The notes under the pieces were generated by a model, which was not told the origin of the DNA, did not search any database, and saw nothing but the letters and a program-made list of their open reading frames with translations. The position numbers were made by a program, and so were the translations under genes. 64,000 nt of DNA from an uncultured Roseateles sp. (lineage in GTDB: Bacteria; Pseudomonadota; Gammaproteobacteria; Burkholderiales; Burkholderiaceae_C), in the NCBI RefSeq assembly GCF_963422335.1, contig NZ_OY729424.1, positions 744,001 to 808,000 of the forward strand, read 5' to 3'. Positions within the stretch are counted from its first letter, which is position 1. The number at the start of each line of letters is the position of its first letter. Shown piece by piece: positions 25,955 through 34,013 of the stretch.

Positions 25955-26631
25955 AGGCCGGGCCGCGCCGTATTGGGTCGCGTGGACATCTGCATGCGCG
26001 TGCGGCCACTGAACTCCAGCAGGCCCTTCAGGTTGTCATAGTCCAGCGTCTGGGCACGCATCTCGCCGCCGGGGTAGCTGATGCGCACCGGCAGATGGGA
26101 GCGCAGCTTCTCCAGCGCCACAAAGGCCTGCACGAACTCGCCCTGGATCTCGACCTGGGGCGCCGCGCCGAGCACACCGTCCTTGTCGCGTACAAAGCGC
26201 TGCACGCGCACATCGCCCAGCAGCTGCACCTCGCTGCCATCGGCATTGCTGATGCCGCGCACCGCCTTGGCAATCATGATGTTGCCCTCCTTGCCGATGG
26301 CGTGCACCAGCACGTCGTCTATCTCCAGGGTGTCGGTGTCGGGGTAGTGGCGCATCTCGCGGCCGGAGACGCGCACCTTCAGCCCGCCCTTGGCGTCGAA
26401 GCGCTGCACATCAAAGTTCTGCATGCGGTAGTCGGGCTCATGGCGTGCGGGCACGGCCTCGGTCGGGCCCAGCGGCAGCGGCGTGTTCTTCACCAGCCAC
26501 CAGGTGCCCAGAGCCAGCACGCTCATCAGCACCAGGGGCAGATAGGCGGAAAACAGCTCCTGCACGCTGCACACCCAGGACGGCGCGCGCAGGCGGGTCG
26601 AGGGTGCGGTGATCGGGCCCAGCGCAGCCAT
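25951..26631 (-). CDS. lptC: LPS export ABC transporter periplasmic protein LptC
   Basis: A 226-aa bitopic inner-membrane protein of the Lpt bridge, which carries lipopolysaccharide from LptBFG towards LptA. One N-terminal anchor (AYLPLVLMSVLALGTWWLV, about 29-47) precedes a periplasmic beta-jellyroll: PDYRMQNFDVQRFDAKG, RVSGREMRHYPDTDTLEIDD and AVRGISNADGSEVQLLGDV. LptA and LptB are not in the window. Start and stop overlap neighbouring genes (TGATG with kdsC, ATGA with the SDR gene), showing a tight operon. Confidence 0.9.
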   Translation of the reverse strand: MAALGPITAPSTRLRAPSWVCSVQELFSAYLPLVLMSVLALGTWWLVKNTPLPLGPTEAVPARHEPDYRMQNFDVQRFDAKGGLKVRVSGREMRHYPDTDTLEIDDVLVHAIGKEGNIMIAKAVRGISNADGSEVQLLGDVRVQRFVRDKDGVLGAAPQVEIQGEFVQAFVALEKLRSHLPVRISYPGGEMRAQTLDYDNLKGLLEFSGRTRMQMSTRPNTARPGL

Positions 26632-27212
26632 CAGGCGGTGCCTCCGTCCAGTGTGTCCAGATGGCCGGCGAACAGCTCGCCATAGCGGCCGCAGGCCATC
26701 AACAGGATGTCGCAGCACTCGCGTGCGGCGCCATGGCCGGCGGCGGCCGTGGTGACGTGATGGGCCACGGCCAGCACCTCGGCATGGGCTTGCGGCGGGG
26801 CGCAGGCAAAGCCGGCGCGGGTCAGCAGCGGCAGGTCGGGCCAGTCATCGCCCATCGCCGCGACCTGATCCCACTGCACGCCCAACTGGGCGAGCAAGGG
26901 CGTGGCCACGGCCAGCTTGTCCTTGGCGCCGTAGGCGGCATGTTGCAAGCCCAGATCGGCGACGCGGCGGCGCACCGCCGGCGAATCGCGGCCGGTGATG
27001 ATGATGGGCGTGATGCCTCCTTGAGCCAGCAGCTTCAGGCCATGGCCGTCGAGGGTGGAAAAGGCCTTGAACTGCTCGCCCGACTCGCCGATATAGATGC
27101 GGCCATCGGTCAGCACACCGTCCACATCGAAGATCGCGGCCTTGATGCCCAGACCACCGCCTTGGGCCTTGAGCAGCAACTCGGGGGCGAAGCGCAACGC
27201 GGGCTTCAACAT
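26631..27212 (-). CDS. kdsC: 3-deoxy-D-manno-octulosonate 8-phosphate phosphatase KdsC
   Basis: HAD-superfamily phosphatase (193 aa) that dephosphorylates Kdo-8-phosphate to Kdo for lipid A-core synthesis. The DxD nucleophile motif is FDVDGVLTDG (28-37), with the typical IYIGESGEQFKAFSTLDGHG block, motif II ITGRDSPAVRRR, the lysine near AKDKL and motif III MGDDWPDLPLL. The short cap-less C0 form fits KdsC. It overlaps kdsD and lptC by single bases (TGATG), so the three are translationally coupled. Confidence 0.95.
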   Translation of the reverse strand: MLKPALRFAPELLLKAQGGGLGIKAAIFDVDGVLTDGRIYIGESGEQFKAFSTLDGHGLKLLAQGGITPIIITGRDSPAVRRRVADLGLQHAAYGAKDKLAVATPLLAQLGVQWDQVAAMGDDWPDLPLLTRAGFACAPPQAHAEVLAVAHHVTTAAAGHGAARECCDILLMACGRYGELFAGHLDTLDGGTA

Positions 27213-28201
27213 CAGATGACCTTGGCGCGCATCAAATCATTGATGCTCAGCGCGCCTTGCAGCTGCCCCGCATCATCGACCACCAGCACGACGGTGATGC
27301 GGGCCTCTTCCATCAGGTCGGCGGCGTCCACCGCAAGCGCCTGCGCGCGCACCATGCGAGGCCTGGCATGCATCACATCGGCGGCGCGCAGCGTGCGCAA
27401 GTCCTGGCCCTTCTCGACCAGGCGGCGCAGGTCACCATCGGTGAACACGCCCTGCACCTTGTCGTCACCGTCCACAACGATGGCCAGGCCCAGGGCCTTG
27501 GCCGACATCTCGCGCATCATGTCGGTGAACGGGGTGTCGGCGGCCACCCGCGGCAGCGCCTCGCCGCTGCGCATCAGGTCATGGACATGGGTCAGCAGCT
27601 TGCGGCCCAGCGCGCCACCGGGGTGGGAGCGGGCAAAGTCCTCGGCCTTGAAGCCGCGCGCGTCCAGCAGGGCCATGGCCAGCGCGTCGCCCAGCGCCAT
27701 CTGCGCGGTCGTGCTGGCGGTAGGTGCGAGTTGCAGCGGGCAGGCCTCCTCGGCCACCGCGCTGTCCAGCACCAGGGTGGCGTGGCGGGCCAGGCTGGAA
27801 TCGGCGCGGCCGGTCATCGCAATCACCGGCACGCCCAGGCGCTTCAATACCGGCAGGATGGCATTGAGCTCGTCGCTCTCGCCGGAATTCGACAGGGCCA
27901 GCACGATGTCCTTGGCTGTAACCATGCCCAGGTCGCCATGGCTGGCCTCGGCCGGGTGCACGAACAGCGAGGGCGTGCCGGTGGAGGCCAGGGTGGCGGC
28001 GATCTTGCGGCCCACATGGCCGCTCTTGCCCATGCCCATCACGGCCACGCGGCCGCTGCAGGCCAGCACCGCCTGCACGGCGGCTGCAAAGGCCTCGCCC
28101 AGGCGAGGCGACAGCTCGGTCAGCGCGCCGGCCTCGATCTGCAGGGCACGCTGGGCGACGGACACCGCGCGGGCGGCGTCGAAGGGCGGAGATTCGGTCA
28201 T
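27212..28201 (-). CDS. kdsD: Arabinose-5-phosphate isomerase KdsD
   Basis: A 329-aa enzyme converting ribulose-5-phosphate to arabinose-5-phosphate, the first step of Kdo synthesis. An N-terminal SIS domain (VAVMGMGKSGHVGRKIAATLASTG, split as MGMGKSGHVGRKIA; ASHGDLGM; ALSNSGESDEL) is followed by two CBS domains (HDLMRSGEALPRV..., DVMHARPRM...). The length and domain order match KdsD. The ATG at 28201 is chosen because upstream codons lack family similarity. It leads the operon kdsD-kdsC-lptC-SDR. Divergent transcription of the PfpI gene begins 126 nt away. Confidence 0.95.
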   Translation of the reverse strand: MTESPPFDAARAVSVAQRALQIEAGALTELSPRLGEAFAAAVQAVLACSGRVAVMGMGKSGHVGRKIAATLASTGTPSLFVHPAEASHGDLGMVTAKDIVLALSNSGESDELNAILPVLKRLGVPVIAMTGRADSSLARHATLVLDSAVAEEACPLQLAPTASTTAQMALGDALAMALLDARGFKAEDFARSHPGGALGRKLLTHVHDLMRSGEALPRVAADTPFTDMMREMSAKALGLAIVVDGDDKVQGVFTDGDLRRLVEKGQDLRTLRAADVMHARPRMVRAQALAVDAADLMEEARITVVLVVDDAGQLQGALSINDLMRAKVI

Positions 28202-28327
28202 GCGGGCAGTGTAGCGGCGCTGGCGTGCCCGGATATAGCCGGCTGTTACCCGCCCGGCGCCCGCCGTTTCCACAATTGGGCCCAGGCGCTGCCACAAGCG
28301 CCACCCCACCCTCACCAGGAGACAAGC

Positions 28328-28909
28328 ATGAGCGCAAAGAAACTGCTGCTATTGGCCGGCGACTATGTCGAGGACTACGAGATCATGGTGCCCTTCCAGG
28401 CCCTGCAGGCCGTGGGCCACACGGTGCACGCCGTCTGCCCCGGCAAGCTGGCCGGCGACTACGTGATGACCGCCATCCACGACTTCGAGGGCGCTCAGAC
28501 CTATTCCGAGAAGCCGGGACACCGCTTCGTGCTGAACGCCAGCTTCGCCGACATCAAGCCGGCCGACTACGACGGTCTGGTCATCCCCGGTGGCCGCGCG
28601 CCCGAGTACCTGCGCACGATGCCCGGCGTGATCGCCATCGTCCAGCACTTCATCCACGCCGACAAGCCGGTCGCCGCGATCTGCCACGGCGCCCAGCTGC
28701 TGGCCGCCGCCGGCGTGATACGCGGCAAGCGCGTGTCGGCCTACCCGGCCTGTGCCGCCGAGGTCGAGCTGGCTGGCGCCAGCTACGCCGACATCCCGGT
28801 CGACCAGGCGGTGACCGACGGCAAGCTGGTGACCGCGCCGGCCTGGCCCGCCCATCCGGCCTGGATCGCCCAGTTCCTGGCGGTGCTCGGCACGCGCATC
28901 ACGCACTGA
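28328..28909 (+). CDS. DJ-1/PfpI family protein
   Basis: A 193-aa single-domain protein of the DJ-1/PfpI superfamily. The nucleophilic-elbow cysteine is in AICHGAQLLAAAGV, the conserved acidic residue is near the N-terminus in AGDYVEDYE, and GLVIPGGRAPEYLR matches the family oxyanion region. It resembles the subgroup annotated as protease/amidase I or glyoxalase III-like stress proteins; which activity applies cannot be decided. It is preceded by a CCAGGAG ribosome site and divergent from kdsD. Confidence 0.88.
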   Translation: MSAKKLLLLAGDYVEDYEIMVPFQALQAVGHTVHAVCPGKLAGDYVMTAIHDFEGAQTYSEKPGHRFVLNASFADIKPADYDGLVIPGGRAPEYLRTMPGVIAIVQHFIHADKPVAAICHGAQLLAAAGVIRGKRVSAYPACAAEVELAGASYADIPVDQAVTDGKLVTAPAWPAHPAWIAQFLAVLGTRITH

Positions 28910-28957
28910 TATCCCGTATCAAGCGGTTCAGAATAGGCCGTCCCACCGGAGATGCCC

Positions 28958-29332
28958 ATGTGCGAAGTCTTCATCAGCGCCAACCCCGAGTCCTACGAGT
29001 CGCGCACGCGCTCGGTGCGGCTGCACGGGGTGATCACCAGCATCCGGCTGGAGAACCTGCACTGGGAGGTGCTGGAGGAGATCGGCGCCCGCGACGGCAT
29101 GAGCGTCACCCAGCTGATCGAGAAGCTCTACGACGAACTGGTGCAGGCCCGCGGCGCGGTCGGCAACTTCGCGTCCTTCCTGCGCGTCAGCGCCCTGCGC
29201 TACATGGCGCTGCAGGCGCGCCAGCGCATCCCGACCGACCTGGGCGTGCCGATACGCTCGCTGGAGGCCGGGCGGGTGTTGCAGGATCTGCCGCCGAGCT
29301 GGCACAAGCCGCTAGAGCGGCTCAGTCTGTAG
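28958..29332 (+). CDS. Ribbon-helix-helix domain protein
   Basis: A 124-aa protein with an RHH-type fold in the middle: TRSVRLHGVITSIRLENLHW (strand) followed by EVLEEIGARDGMSVTQLIEKLYDE (two helices, about 40-64). This matches the bacterial RHH_4-type family of probable transcription factors. The ATG at 28958 is favoured over that at 28952 because GGAG then has proper spacing. It follows the PfpI gene by 48 nt, so they may share a transcript. The target is unknown; nearby promoters are candidates. Confidence 0.75.
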   Translation: MCEVFISANPESYESRTRSVRLHGVITSIRLENLHWEVLEEIGARDGMSVTQLIEKLYDELVQARGAVGNFASFLRVSALRYMALQARQRIPTDLGVPIRSLEAGRVLQDLPPSWHKPLERLSL

Positions 29333-29353
29333 CCAGGATTTCATCCGGGCTAC
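29329..29353. terminator. Convergent hairpin between RHH gene and gdhA
   Basis: GTAGCC-A-GGAT pairs with ATCC-G-GGCTAC around a TTC loop (29329-29339 with 29343-29353, one A-G mismatch). It lies exactly between two convergent stop codons and includes the TAG of the RHH gene. There is no T-tract, so it may be a 3'-end stabiliser rather than a true intrinsic terminator. Confidence 0.5.
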
Positions 29354-29356
29354 GGA

Positions 29357-30628
29357 TCAGGGATACAAACCCCGTTCCTCACGCGCCTGCAGCACCCGCG
29401 TGCAGGCCACCACGAAGGCGGCGGTGCGCAAGGTGATGCGGTGCTGCTCCGAGGTGTCCCAGATGTGCTTGAAGGCGCCGGTGATGATCTTGTCCAGGCG
29501 GACGTTGATCTCGTCTTCGGTCCAGAAGAAGGACGAGAAGTCCTGCACCCATTCGAAGTAGGAGACGGTCACGCCGCCCGAGTTGGCGATCACGTCGGGC
29601 ACGACGATGATGCCGCGGTCGGCCAGCACCTGGTCGCCGTCGGGGGTGGTCGGGCCGTTGGCGCCTTCCAGCACCACGCGGGTCGAGAGTCGGTTGGCAC
29701 GCTCGGCGGTGATCTGGCCCTCCAGCGCGGCCGGGATCAGCACATCGCTCTTCACGTCCCAGAAGTTCTCGTCGGCGATGTGGTCGGCGCCGGCAAAGCC
29801 GCCGACGCCACCGGTCCTGGCCACATGGTCGAGCAGGTTCTGCATGTCCATGCCCTGGTGGTTCAGGATGGTGCCGGTGTGGTCCTGCACGGCCACGATC
29901 TTGGCGCCATTGGCGGCGAACAGCTTGGCGGCGATTGAGCCGACATTGCCGAAGCCCTGCACGGCCACGCGTGCACCTTCCAGCGGCACGTTCAGGCGGC
30001 GCATCGCCTCGCGGCCGATCACGAACACGCCGCGGCCGGTGGCCTGCACACGGCCCAGCGAACCACCCAACGGGATAGGCTTGCCGGTGACGACGCCGGT
30101 CGCCGTGGCGCCGGTGTTCATCGAATAGGTGTCCATCATCCAGGCCATGATCTGGCCATTGGTATTGACGTCAGGCGCCGGGATGTCCTGCTGCGGGCCG
30201 ATGATGATGCCGATCTCGCTGGTGTACCGGCGTGTAACTTTTTCCAGTTCCTTCAGCGACAGCTGCTTCGGGTCGAGGCGGATGCCGCCCTTGGCGCCGC
30301 CATAAGGCAGGTTGACCGCAGCGTTCTTGATCGTCATCCAGGCCGACAGGGCCATCACTTCTTCCAAGGTCACGTCCGGGTGGTAGCGCACGCCGCCCTT
30401 GCCCGGGCCGCGGGTCAGGCTGTGCTGGACGCGGTAGCCCTCATAGTGGGCGATGGTGCCGTTGTCGAGTTCGATCGGCACATCAACGATCAGCGCGCGC
30501 TTGGGCCGGCGCAGCGTTTCCACCCAGCGCGCCAGATGGCCGAGGTAGGGCTCGACGGCGTCGATCTGGGACAGATAGGTGCCCCAGGGACTGTTGCGCG
30601 TGGGGGAAACGAAGGACAGATTGGGCAT
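29357..30628 (-). CDS. gdhA: Glutamate dehydrogenase
   Basis: A 423-aa NAD(P)-dependent glutamate dehydrogenase interconverting glutamate and 2-oxoglutarate plus ammonia. Substrate and catalytic region: RVQHSLTRGPGKGGVRYHPD (split as HSLTRGPGKGGVRYHP) and NLPYGGAKGGIRLDP with the catalytic lysine. The Rossmann coenzyme site is AVQGFGNVGSIAAKLF. The length and the GGVRYHP spelling fit the Glu/Leu/Phe/Val dehydrogenase group used in catabolism more than the E. coli biosynthetic type. It is monocistronic, with 140 nt upstream to the next same-strand gene. Confidence 0.95.
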   Translation of the reverse strand: MPNLSFVSPTRNSPWGTYLSQIDAVEPYLGHLARWVETLRRPKRALIVDVPIELDNGTIAHYEGYRVQHSLTRGPGKGGVRYHPDVTLEEVMALSAWMTIKNAAVNLPYGGAKGGIRLDPKQLSLKELEKVTRRYTSEIGIIIGPQQDIPAPDVNTNGQIMAWMMDTYSMNTGATATGVVTGKPIPLGGSLGRVQATGRGVFVIGREAMRRLNVPLEGARVAVQGFGNVGSIAAKLFAANGAKIVAVQDHTGTILNHQGMDMQNLLDHVARTGGVGGFAGADHIADENFWDVKSDVLIPAALEGQITAERANRLSTRVVLEGANGPTTPDGDQVLADRGIIVVPDVIANSGGVTVSYFEWVQDFSSFFWTEDEINVRLDKIITGAFKHIWDTSEQHRITLRTAAFVVACTRVLQAREERGLYP

Positions 30629-30768
30629 GTAATGCTCCGTAACTTTTTGGTGGCGCGAACGGTATCGCGAACCGGCTACGGCAGGCCAGCGTTTCCAAAG
30701 CCGAGTTCACATGCAACTATGCGGCTTGTGCATAAGGGGCCGGAAGGGCTGCTCCCGGCCGGCGCGTA

Positions 30769-31272
30769 TCACTGATATTGCGAGGCAATGCCGCCACGGT
30801 CCTCACCCGCATCGGCACCGTTGATGACGCGTTCCAGATCGGCGGCCAGCTTGGTGTCCAGCTTGCGCAGCCGCTCCAGGTCCTGGCGCGCGCGGGCCAC
30901 ATCGCCCTGCTGCATGAACAGCACACCCCGGTACATATAGGCCTGGGCCAGGCCGGGCTTGAGCGCGATCGCCCGGTCGTAATGGGTCAGCGAGGCGGCA
31001 AAGTTGTGCCGCCCCTGCATGCGCAGCGCGAAGGCGAGGTTGTTGTGGGCCTCGGCCAGGCGCTCGTCCAGTGCCAGGGCGGCCTCGAACTTGCGCTGGG
31101 CGCCGGCGAAGTTGCGTTGCACCAGCAGGCCCACACCGTCGTTGTACAGACTGACGGCGCTGGCACCCGGGCCGGCCTTGGGCACCGGCAGCGGGTCGCT
31201 CTCGGCGGCCCAGCCGCTGCCCGCAAGCGCCGCCAGCAGCAGCGCCGGCAACAGTTGGCGCGCGCGCCTCAT
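30769..31272 (-). CDS. Secreted tetratricopeptide-repeat protein
   Basis: A 167-aa protein with a signal peptide (MRRARQLLPALLLAALAGSGWAAE; h-region LLPALLLAALAG). Its TPR units are SLYNDGVGLLVQRNFAGAQR, FEAALALDERLAEAHNNLAF and YDRAIALKPGLAQAYMYRGV, the last followed by a MQQGDVARARQDLERLRKLD helix pair. TPRs mediate protein-protein contacts; no enzyme domain is present. Its ATG overlaps the stop of the larger TPR protein (ATGA at 31269-31272), so the two are coupled and probably work together in the periplasm. Confidence 0.85.
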   Translation of the reverse strand: MRRARQLLPALLLAALAGSGWAAESDPLPVPKAGPGASAVSLYNDGVGLLVQRNFAGAQRKFEAALALDERLAEAHNNLAFALRMQGRHNFAASLTHYDRAIALKPGLAQAYMYRGVLFMQQGDVARARQDLERLRKLDTKLAADLERVINGADAGEDRGGIASQYQ

Positions 31273-32879
31273 CGCGTCACCGACAGGCGGGCCAGCTGCA
31301 GGCCGGGCATGCCGGCATCGGTCTGCGCGGTCTGGCGGCTGATGCGGTCGGCATAGCTGCGCACCGTTGCCGCATCGCCGCCGCGCTCGGCGGCCACCGC
31401 GGCACCGGCCATCGCCCGCAGCCGGTTTGGTTCCTTGCGCAGCACCGCCTCGAACTCGCGCAGGGCGCCGGCCGCATCGCCGCGCTCCAGCAGCGCCGTG
31501 GCCAGGATCTCGCGGGCCGGCAGCAGCGGGCCCGGCGTCACCACATGCTTCTCGCTGGCGTCCTCCCGTTCGGCGGCCTGGCGCAGGCCGGCCAGCCCGG
31601 CCTCGGCCTCGCCGGCCTTGAAGGCGGCAAAGCTGCGCACGACGTCAATCTGGATGCCGATCTGGTCGGCCCAATAGCCTATCTTCAGCTCGGTGGCCCG
31701 GTCGCGCAGCGCGCTCAGGCGGGCCAGTTCGGTGGCGACGGCCGGAGCGTCGCGCAGGGCCGCCGCGCCGAGGCCGCGGGCAAAGGCATTGCAAGCCTCA
31801 GCCTGCGGGTATTTGGGCCAGGGATAGGCCTCGGCCACCGGCATCAGGCCCAGCTTGGCCGCGCTGGCCCAGTCGGCACGCTCGAGCGCCAGCCGCGCCG
31901 GAATCGCGGCATAGGCATAGGCGGCGGCAAAGTTGTCGGGGTACTTGGTGATTGCCCGCGCGCCATCGCGCAGGCCCGTCGCCGCGCGGTCCTGGCCCAT
32001 CTGCAGATGAGCGTAGACCATGTAGTCGTAGGCGTGCAGGGTGTTGGGCCCGCTGGCGGTGTCGGCCTTGGCCGAGGCGGCATTGGCGCTGACCGAGTCG
32101 GACCAGGCCCCCACCCGCGTGAAGATGTGCGAGGGCATGTGCTGGGCGTGGGCGGCGGCGGGCGCGATTTTGCTGTAGCGCTGCGCGGCCGGCAGGCCCT
32201 GGACCGCCAGCGGCGGGTAGTCATAGCTGTGTATCAGATAGTGCGCGGCGCCGGGATGCTCGGGCTGCTTGGCGAAGATGGGCTCCAGCTGCCGGGCGGC
32301 GCGCAGCTGGTTCAGGTACTGCTTGTCCGCCGGGTCGAAATTGGCCGACAGCACCAGGCTGTGCAGGATGCGCGCCTCGCTGTCGTCAGCATATTTGTCA
32401 GCCACGCCCTCCAGGCCGACCTCCAGCGCCTTGGCGCGGGTGCGGTGGTTGAGCTTGTCGGCATCGCGAAAGAAGACCGCCAGCGCCTCGACATAGTCGC
32501 GCTCACGTGGCGTCGCCAGCCCGGTCTTGCCTGCCTGCTCCAGCAGCAGCGCACCGTCGGCCAGCGTCTTGGCCGAAACATTGCCAGGCCAGGCGAAGGG
32601 GTTGTCCAGCGAGGCCAGCGCGCGCAGCCAGTGCACCATGCCGCAGGCAGCGTCCGCGCCCAGCGCGCGATCCAGCGGCGCCTTGATCTGTTCCCAGGCA
32701 AACGAGTGGTAATAGGCCATGGCAAGATCGAATTCCTGCTGCGCCGCGGCATTGCAGGACACCTTGAAATGCACGGTGCCCAGTTTGCCGTCCGAACCAT
32801 CGGGTTCGTGGGCCGGGGCCTGCTGGACGGCGCACAGGGCCGCGAGGGCGATGGCGCGAGGGACAAGACAAAGCTTCAT
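31269..32879 (-). CDS. Large periplasmic TPR-repeat protein
   Basis: A 536-aa protein with a signal peptide (MKLCLVPRAIALAALCAVQQAPAHE; h-region AIALAALCAV). The mature chain begins LGTVHFKVSCNAAAQQEFDLAMAYYHSF (recognisable core FDLAMAYYHSFAWEQ) and contains degenerate TPR-like helix pairs throughout. It also has the conserved HPGAAHYLIHSYDYPPLA and HAQHMPSHIFTRVGAW blocks seen in a family of bacterial TPR proteins of unknown function. The His-rich motifs suggest a possible metal or ligand site. A longer frame upstream was rejected because it precedes the signal peptide. It is the first gene of a two-gene unit with the small TPR protein. Confidence 0.85.
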   Translation of the reverse strand: MKLCLVPRAIALAALCAVQQAPAHEPDGSDGKLGTVHFKVSCNAAAQQEFDLAMAYYHSFAWEQIKAPLDRALGADAACGMVHWLRALASLDNPFAWPGNVSAKTLADGALLLEQAGKTGLATPRERDYVEALAVFFRDADKLNHRTRAKALEVGLEGVADKYADDSEARILHSLVLSANFDPADKQYLNQLRAARQLEPIFAKQPEHPGAAHYLIHSYDYPPLAVQGLPAAQRYSKIAPAAAHAQHMPSHIFTRVGAWSDSVSANAASAKADTASGPNTLHAYDYMVYAHLQMGQDRAATGLRDGARAITKYPDNFAAAYAYAAIPARLALERADWASAAKLGLMPVAEAYPWPKYPQAEACNAFARGLGAAALRDAPAVATELARLSALRDRATELKIGYWADQIGIQIDVVRSFAAFKAGEAEAGLAGLRQAAEREDASEKHVVTPGPLLPAREILATALLERGDAAGALREFEAVLRKEPNRLRAMAGAAVAAERGGDAATVRSYADRISRQTAQTDAGMPGLQLARLSVTR

Positions 32880-33075
32880 GTAGGTCTCCTGGTTTGCCAA
32901 GCTGCCGCTCGCTGCATCGGGCGCGGCCACCGATTGGCCGCGCGATCACCGGCGCTGTCAATCCCATGCTTGGGATCGGCGCCGGGGCGGGTTTGCGCAC
33001 TTTTTTGGGCCTCGGCGGAATAAACGCCCGGGTTTGCGCGTCTGCCCCTTGTCCAAGCAACCCACGGAGCCCGAT

Positions 33076-33453
33076 ATGCCCCAGAAATTCTTCCCGCTCG
33101 TCGCCATCACCGCCGTCCTGCTGCTGGCCGCCGGCACCGGCCATGCCGCGCCGCCGTCCATCGCCGGCGGCGTGATGGCAGCAGCCAATGGCATGACGCT
33201 CTACACCTTCGACAAGGACGCCGCCAACAGCGGCAAGAGCGTCTGCAACGGCCCCTGCGCCACGCTGTGGCCACCGGCGCTGGTGATGCCGGGCGATCAG
33301 CCGGCCGGTGCCTATTCGATCATCACGCGGGATGACGGCGCCAAGCAATGGGCGTACAAGGGCAAACCGCTGTACTTCTATCAGGCCGACCAGAAGGCCG
33401 GCGAGCGCAACGGCGACAATTTCAAGGATGTCTGGCACATCATCAAAGATTAG
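33076..33453 (+). CDS. COG4315-type secreted repeat protein
   Basis: A 125-aa exported protein. The signal peptide is MPQKFFPLVAITAVLLLAAGTGHAA. The repeats characteristic of the predicted-lipoprotein/secreted repeat family are GMTLYTFDKDAANSGKSVCNGPCATLWPP (core LYTFDKD and CNGPCATLWPP) and WAYKGKPLYFYQADQKAGE. The two cysteines in VCNGPCA are a family hallmark. There is no lipobox, so it is probably soluble in the periplasm. The start at 33076 has GGAG upstream. It is followed after 56 nt by an ECF sigma factor gene in the same direction and may be part of that stress module. Confidence 0.85.
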   Translation: MPQKFFPLVAITAVLLLAAGTGHAAPPSIAGGVMAAANGMTLYTFDKDAANSGKSVCNGPCATLWPPALVMPGDQPAGAYSIITRDDGAKQWAYKGKPLYFYQADQKAGERNGDNFKDVWHIIKD

Positions 33454-33460
33454 CCCTTGC

Positions 33461-33498
33461 GGGTCGGACCTGACGGGTACCCCCGGCAGCTCCGACCC
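33461..33498 (+). promoter_or_regulatory. Inverted repeat between secreted protein gene and ECF sigma gene
   Basis: Arms GGGTCGGA (33461-33468) and TCCGACCC (33491-33498) enclose a smaller palindrome, GGGTACCC (33475-33482). It ends 11 nt before the sigma factor ATG, covering the site where a Shine-Dalgarno sequence would be. It could be an operator or a translation-controlling hairpin. There is no T-tract, so it is not an intrinsic terminator. Confidence 0.45.
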
Positions 33499-33509
33499 CA
33501 ACTGACTAT

Positions 33510-34013
33510 ATGCATGACGACCAGCAACTGCTGACCTGGCTGCCCCGCCTGCGCCGCTATGCGCGGGCGCTGGCGGGCAACCGCGATGACGCGGACGACC
33601 TGGTGCAGGACACGCTGGAGCGCGCCTGGTCGCGCGCCGGTCTGTGGCGTGGCGTGGCCGATATGCGGGCCTGGCTGTTTGCCATCATGCACAACCTGCA
33701 CGTCGATGGCGTGCGCCGGCCACGGCCGACGACGGTGGATCTGGACGAGGATTTTCTCGAGTTCGCCACCCTGCCGACCCAGGGTGAGCGTCTTGACGTG
33801 CTCGATCTGCAGGCCGCGCTGGACCTGCTGCCGGTCGAGCAGAAGGAAATCCTGCTGCTGGTGGCGCTGGAGGACATGGCTTACGCCGATGTTGCCGCCA
33901 CCTTGGGCATCCCTGTCGGCACGGTGATGTCGCGGCTGTCGCGTGGCCGCGAGCGGCTGCGCGCGCTGATGGAGGGCCGCGCCACGCCGGTGCGCTTGAA
34001 GGTCGTCAAATGA
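33510..34013 (+). CDS. RNA polymerase ECF sigma factor
   Basis: A 167-aa group IV sigma factor. The sigma2 region shows LPRLRRYARALAGNRDDADDLVQDTLERAW (core DADDLVQDTLERAW) and DMRAWLFAIMHNLHVD. The sigma4 region shows LDLLPVEQKEILLLVALEDMAYADVAATLGIPVGTVMSRLSRGR (core MAYADVAATLGIPVGTVMSR). Its stop overlaps the ATG of the next gene in an ATGA junction, and that gene encodes an anti-sigma factor, the standard arrangement. No clear own-consensus promoter was found. Confidence 0.93.
   Translation: MHDDQQLLTWLPRLRRYARALAGNRDDADDLVQDTLERAWSRAGLWRGVADMRAWLFAIMHNLHVDGVRRPRPTTVDLDEDFLEFATLPTQGERLDVLDLQAALDLLPVEQKEILLLVALEDMAYADVAATLGIPVGTVMSRLSRGRERLRALMEGRATPVRLKVVK

Noticed and set aside
30735..30765. 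GGCCGG/CCGGCC hairpin between gdhA and the small TPR gene
   Set aside because: The stem can be drawn but the loop is long and no T-tract follows on the minus strand; too weak to list as a terminator.
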